This document shows positions 61,849 to 64,000 of a stretch of 64,000 nucleotides of DNA, piece by piece. The notes below the pieces were generated by a model. The model had not been told where the DNA came from. It did no database searches and saw only the letters and a program-made list of their open reading frames with translations. The DNA comes from Baylisascaris procyonis (lineage: Eukaryota > Nematoda > Chromadorea > Rhabditida > Ascarididae): the NCBI GenBank assembly GCA_037389465.1, contig JAZARR010000200.1, positions 1,533,001 through 1,597,000 of the forward strand, written 5' to 3'. A program made the translations under genes and the position numbers. Positions within the stretch are counted from its first letter, which is position 1; each line of letters begins with the position of its first letter.

Positions 61849-62693
61849 GTGTAAAAAATATTAACTGGATGGCAATGAATGCCTTAGCGATAAACCTCTC
61901 ATCACTAGACGTAGAATTTCCGTTCTATTCCGTATCTGGCATAAATTTCGATAGCTGATAAAGACTAAGATCGAGTCAACATTAATAATTTCAAGAAAAA
62001 CCACAAGTAAACTTCCAACAAAAAAACAAGCTGATAAGAAATTTTATAATAGATTTTTATGAAAACAATAAAAAATTCCTAAATTGTCAAAGTTTCGAGC
62101 ACTTCAGTTCGAATTTCCGCCGATATTTCGCAAGTTTAATCTACATCATCACATTTGAATAAATGACAAACACACAAAAATAAGGCGCACCATAAGGAAA
62201 ATTAACAAATTTGAATGAGGTTAATCGAAAAGTGAGATAATATTTGAGGTAACCAAAGGAGGGAATAATATTCGAGAATTTAGATAAAACACTTCAACAA
62301 AAATTGAGGAGGGACATTTTCAAAAGTATTAGTAATAGAAGATTTGACTCCTAAAAAATATGGCACGCAGACTATCATGATATCCTTTGCTTTAAATTTT
62401 TTACTTCCCCGCAAAGATTCTAGGTGCATTTTTTCACCGGATCTCAACTACCGACCTTTTAGACTCTCGTGAACCGATTACGACATATTAGACATTAATG
62501 TGCGATAAATGGACGCATTATACATCACCACAGCCTACTGAACTATTAGATAAGAAAAACGCATTATGTAAATTTTAGTCCCGCGATATTTAAACAATAA
62601 AAAGGACAAAGTATTTCATACACAACTAACCTTGCATAATGTCTTGGAATGGAAATAGCACCGAAGCATTTCGAAATGAATGAGCCATTTCAG

Positions 62694-63319
62694 GACAATA
62701 TGCACCGGTAACTGGAGCGCCATCAAGCATTCCACAACAGGGCCAATGTCCTGGTGGTCCTTCATTGCCCATTCATTGTGATCCGAAACGTCCATGGCCA
62801 CAGTGTCCTCCACAGAGCTATTGCTATGCAACAAATTCGGTTGATGTTGGGCCTTACTTCTGCTGTCCTGTCTGTAAGTTATTCTTTAATAATATTTCCT
62901 TACTTTCAGTCTGAGCCGGACTTTAGTTGGCTCATAACTCAAAAACATCCAACATATATTTCCTTACTTGTAGTTCCAATACAATTAACTAAGAATATAG
63001 GCAAACATTTATGCATACATGGCAACATCTACACTCATTAATACCACATCCATGCGGAAGCATATACGACTTGCGACCGTTTTTGTTATGCACTTTGCAT
63101 GTCTCTTTTGCATTTTACTGCAACGATTGTGCTTCAGGGTCCACTTATGGCTCTTTGTGGAGACCAACAGGACCAAACTACAACTACGTCCCACCAATGC
63201 CAGCAAACTGGCCTGATGTGATCAGAATGAGTGCTAACTGGCCTTCATCGGCTGTCGGTATCCCGAGCGGTAATACTTATCAAGGTGCCGCATCTCAACC
63301 ATATTTCAGAAGCCAAAAG
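62694..63319 (+). CDS. Cysteine-rich secreted protein with lustrin-like domain (partial, two exons)
   Basis: Two internal exons, 62694-62873 and 63138-63319, fit each other in phase (split Trp codon). Exon A encodes a short Gly/Pro/Gln-rich lead and a cysteine module: CPGG, then cysteines spaced C-x9-C-x8-C-x5-C-x12-CC, ending FCCPVW. This matches the lustrin-type cysteine-rich repeat common in nematode extracellular and cuticle-associated proteins. Exon B is rich in Pro, Trp, Tyr, Asn and Ser (NYNYVPPMPANWPD), typical of an extracellular linker. The final donor AAG|GTAAGC is in phase 0, so the gene continues past the window. The 5' end, signal peptide and start are not identified; an exon of one-base phase must precede 62694. 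Confidence 0.6.
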
Positions 63320-64000
63320 GTAAGCATCCACAATATAGTTGTAGATCATCGTCGTAATTAATCTTTCTAACTATCAAAATATCATTGTTTCATTATATTC
63401 ATGCTAGTAATAAAATGAATTTTCTTAGTATTGGATCTGGGGATTAAATAATTGATATACTCAGATCCTGTTCTATTTAGAGCATTAATTTAGCCGATTT
63501 CTTCGAGCAATATTTTTTTGTGACAATCGAATATCATAAAAAATTTCATTTTCATATATTGCATTAAAAAATCTTCAAATCGTTATATAACCACAACTTA
63601 TCAATCTTCCTCGCCCAAACCTCGCTCATTCTCTTCAATAAATTCGATCTTTTTAATAATCGTTATGTGGTGAACCCTTTAGAAGAAAAAATAACCACCA
63701 TTACGATATCTCTCTTCTATTTCACCATAACATTTAAAAAACTGACTTATTCCCATAAGTCTGAGGTTTTTTGGGATTTTCACGGATATGACTGTTTTTC
63801 GATATTTTACATTGCTGAAATTATTGGAACAAAAATAAATCAAATCAATGAAATAATTCCTCAAAAATTATGCCAAAAAATTGTCCCTATTTTTAAAGTT
63901 ACGATGATTTCATTTAATTGGAAATCTCACATCGCAGCTAATCGCAAATATTTTTTTAAAGATTAATGCGATAAATACAACTGCATGATCAACAAATCGA
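63320..64000. other. Intron of the cysteine-rich gene (to window end)
   Basis: After the GTAAGC donor no coding-like exon follows. The open frame at 63667-63966 is AT-rich and lacks a family match. The next exon presumably lies beyond the window. Confidence 0.45.

Larger units (their letters stand above)
57165..62693. other. Non-coding region between neprilysin and the cysteine-rich gene
   Basis: It starts with the neprilysin 3' UTR (an ATTAAA lies a few bases after the stop, near 57169). It also holds GC-richer islands at 58640-58830 and 59440-59640, a 22-bp minisatellite at 61207 and simple repeats. The 5' exons of the downstream cysteine-rich gene should lie here, but I could not identify a signal-peptide exon with confidence. 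Confidence 0.4.

Noticed and set aside
1..64000. CRISPR arrays, prophage, or bacterial-type operons
   Set aside because: The window is intron-rich eukaryotic DNA. The tandem repeats present lack spacer structure, and no bacterial genes were seen.

Overview
The window looks like nuclear DNA of a nematode. It is AT-rich, and its genes are split into many short exons by introns of about 80 bp to several kb. Most introns end in a TTTCAG-like acceptor. At the right edge lies a worm-type cysteine-rich (lustrin-like) secreted domain. The long introns and wide gene spacing argue against Caenorhabditis. A clade III (spirurid or filarial-like) worm is my guess, but the sequence alone does not prove it. 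I see no bacterial operon, CRISPR array, rRNA or convincing tRNA gene.

Layout. 1-3247: upstream non-coding DNA with small tandem repeats. 3248-16990 (+): a complete 21-exon DNA2 gene (replication/repair nuclease-helicase). Reading frame is kept across all junctions, giving 1106 residues with every nuclease, Fe-S and helicase motif present. 16991-38300: a gene-poor stretch of about 21 kb. At its centre is a tandem array of a 513-bp unit (20785-23240), flanked on both sides by diverged ~1.1-kb direct repeats (19161-20275 and 23294-24375). 38329-38514: a possible far-upstream 5' exon of the next gene. 43575-57164 (+): a complete 19-exon neprilysin-like M13 zinc metallopeptidase, 819 residues from the ATG at 43575, built as a type II membrane protein. 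57165-62693: non-coding DNA with a few GC-richer islands. 62694-63319 (+): two internal exons of a cysteine-rich gene that runs off the right end.

The three genes share no obvious pathway. DNA2 acts in nuclear DNA replication and repair, the neprilysin cleaves peptides outside the cell, and the cysteine-rich product is probably cuticular or extracellular. The most notable points are the 513-bp array with its flanking repeats, a GC-AG intron splitting the Walker A motif of DNA2, in-frame alternative splice options in the neprilysin gene, and several GC-richer islands that no gene explains. I found no clear evidence of an entirely new biological system. Exon borders come from reading frame, splice consensus and protein-family fit; counts in homopolymer runs could be off by a base.
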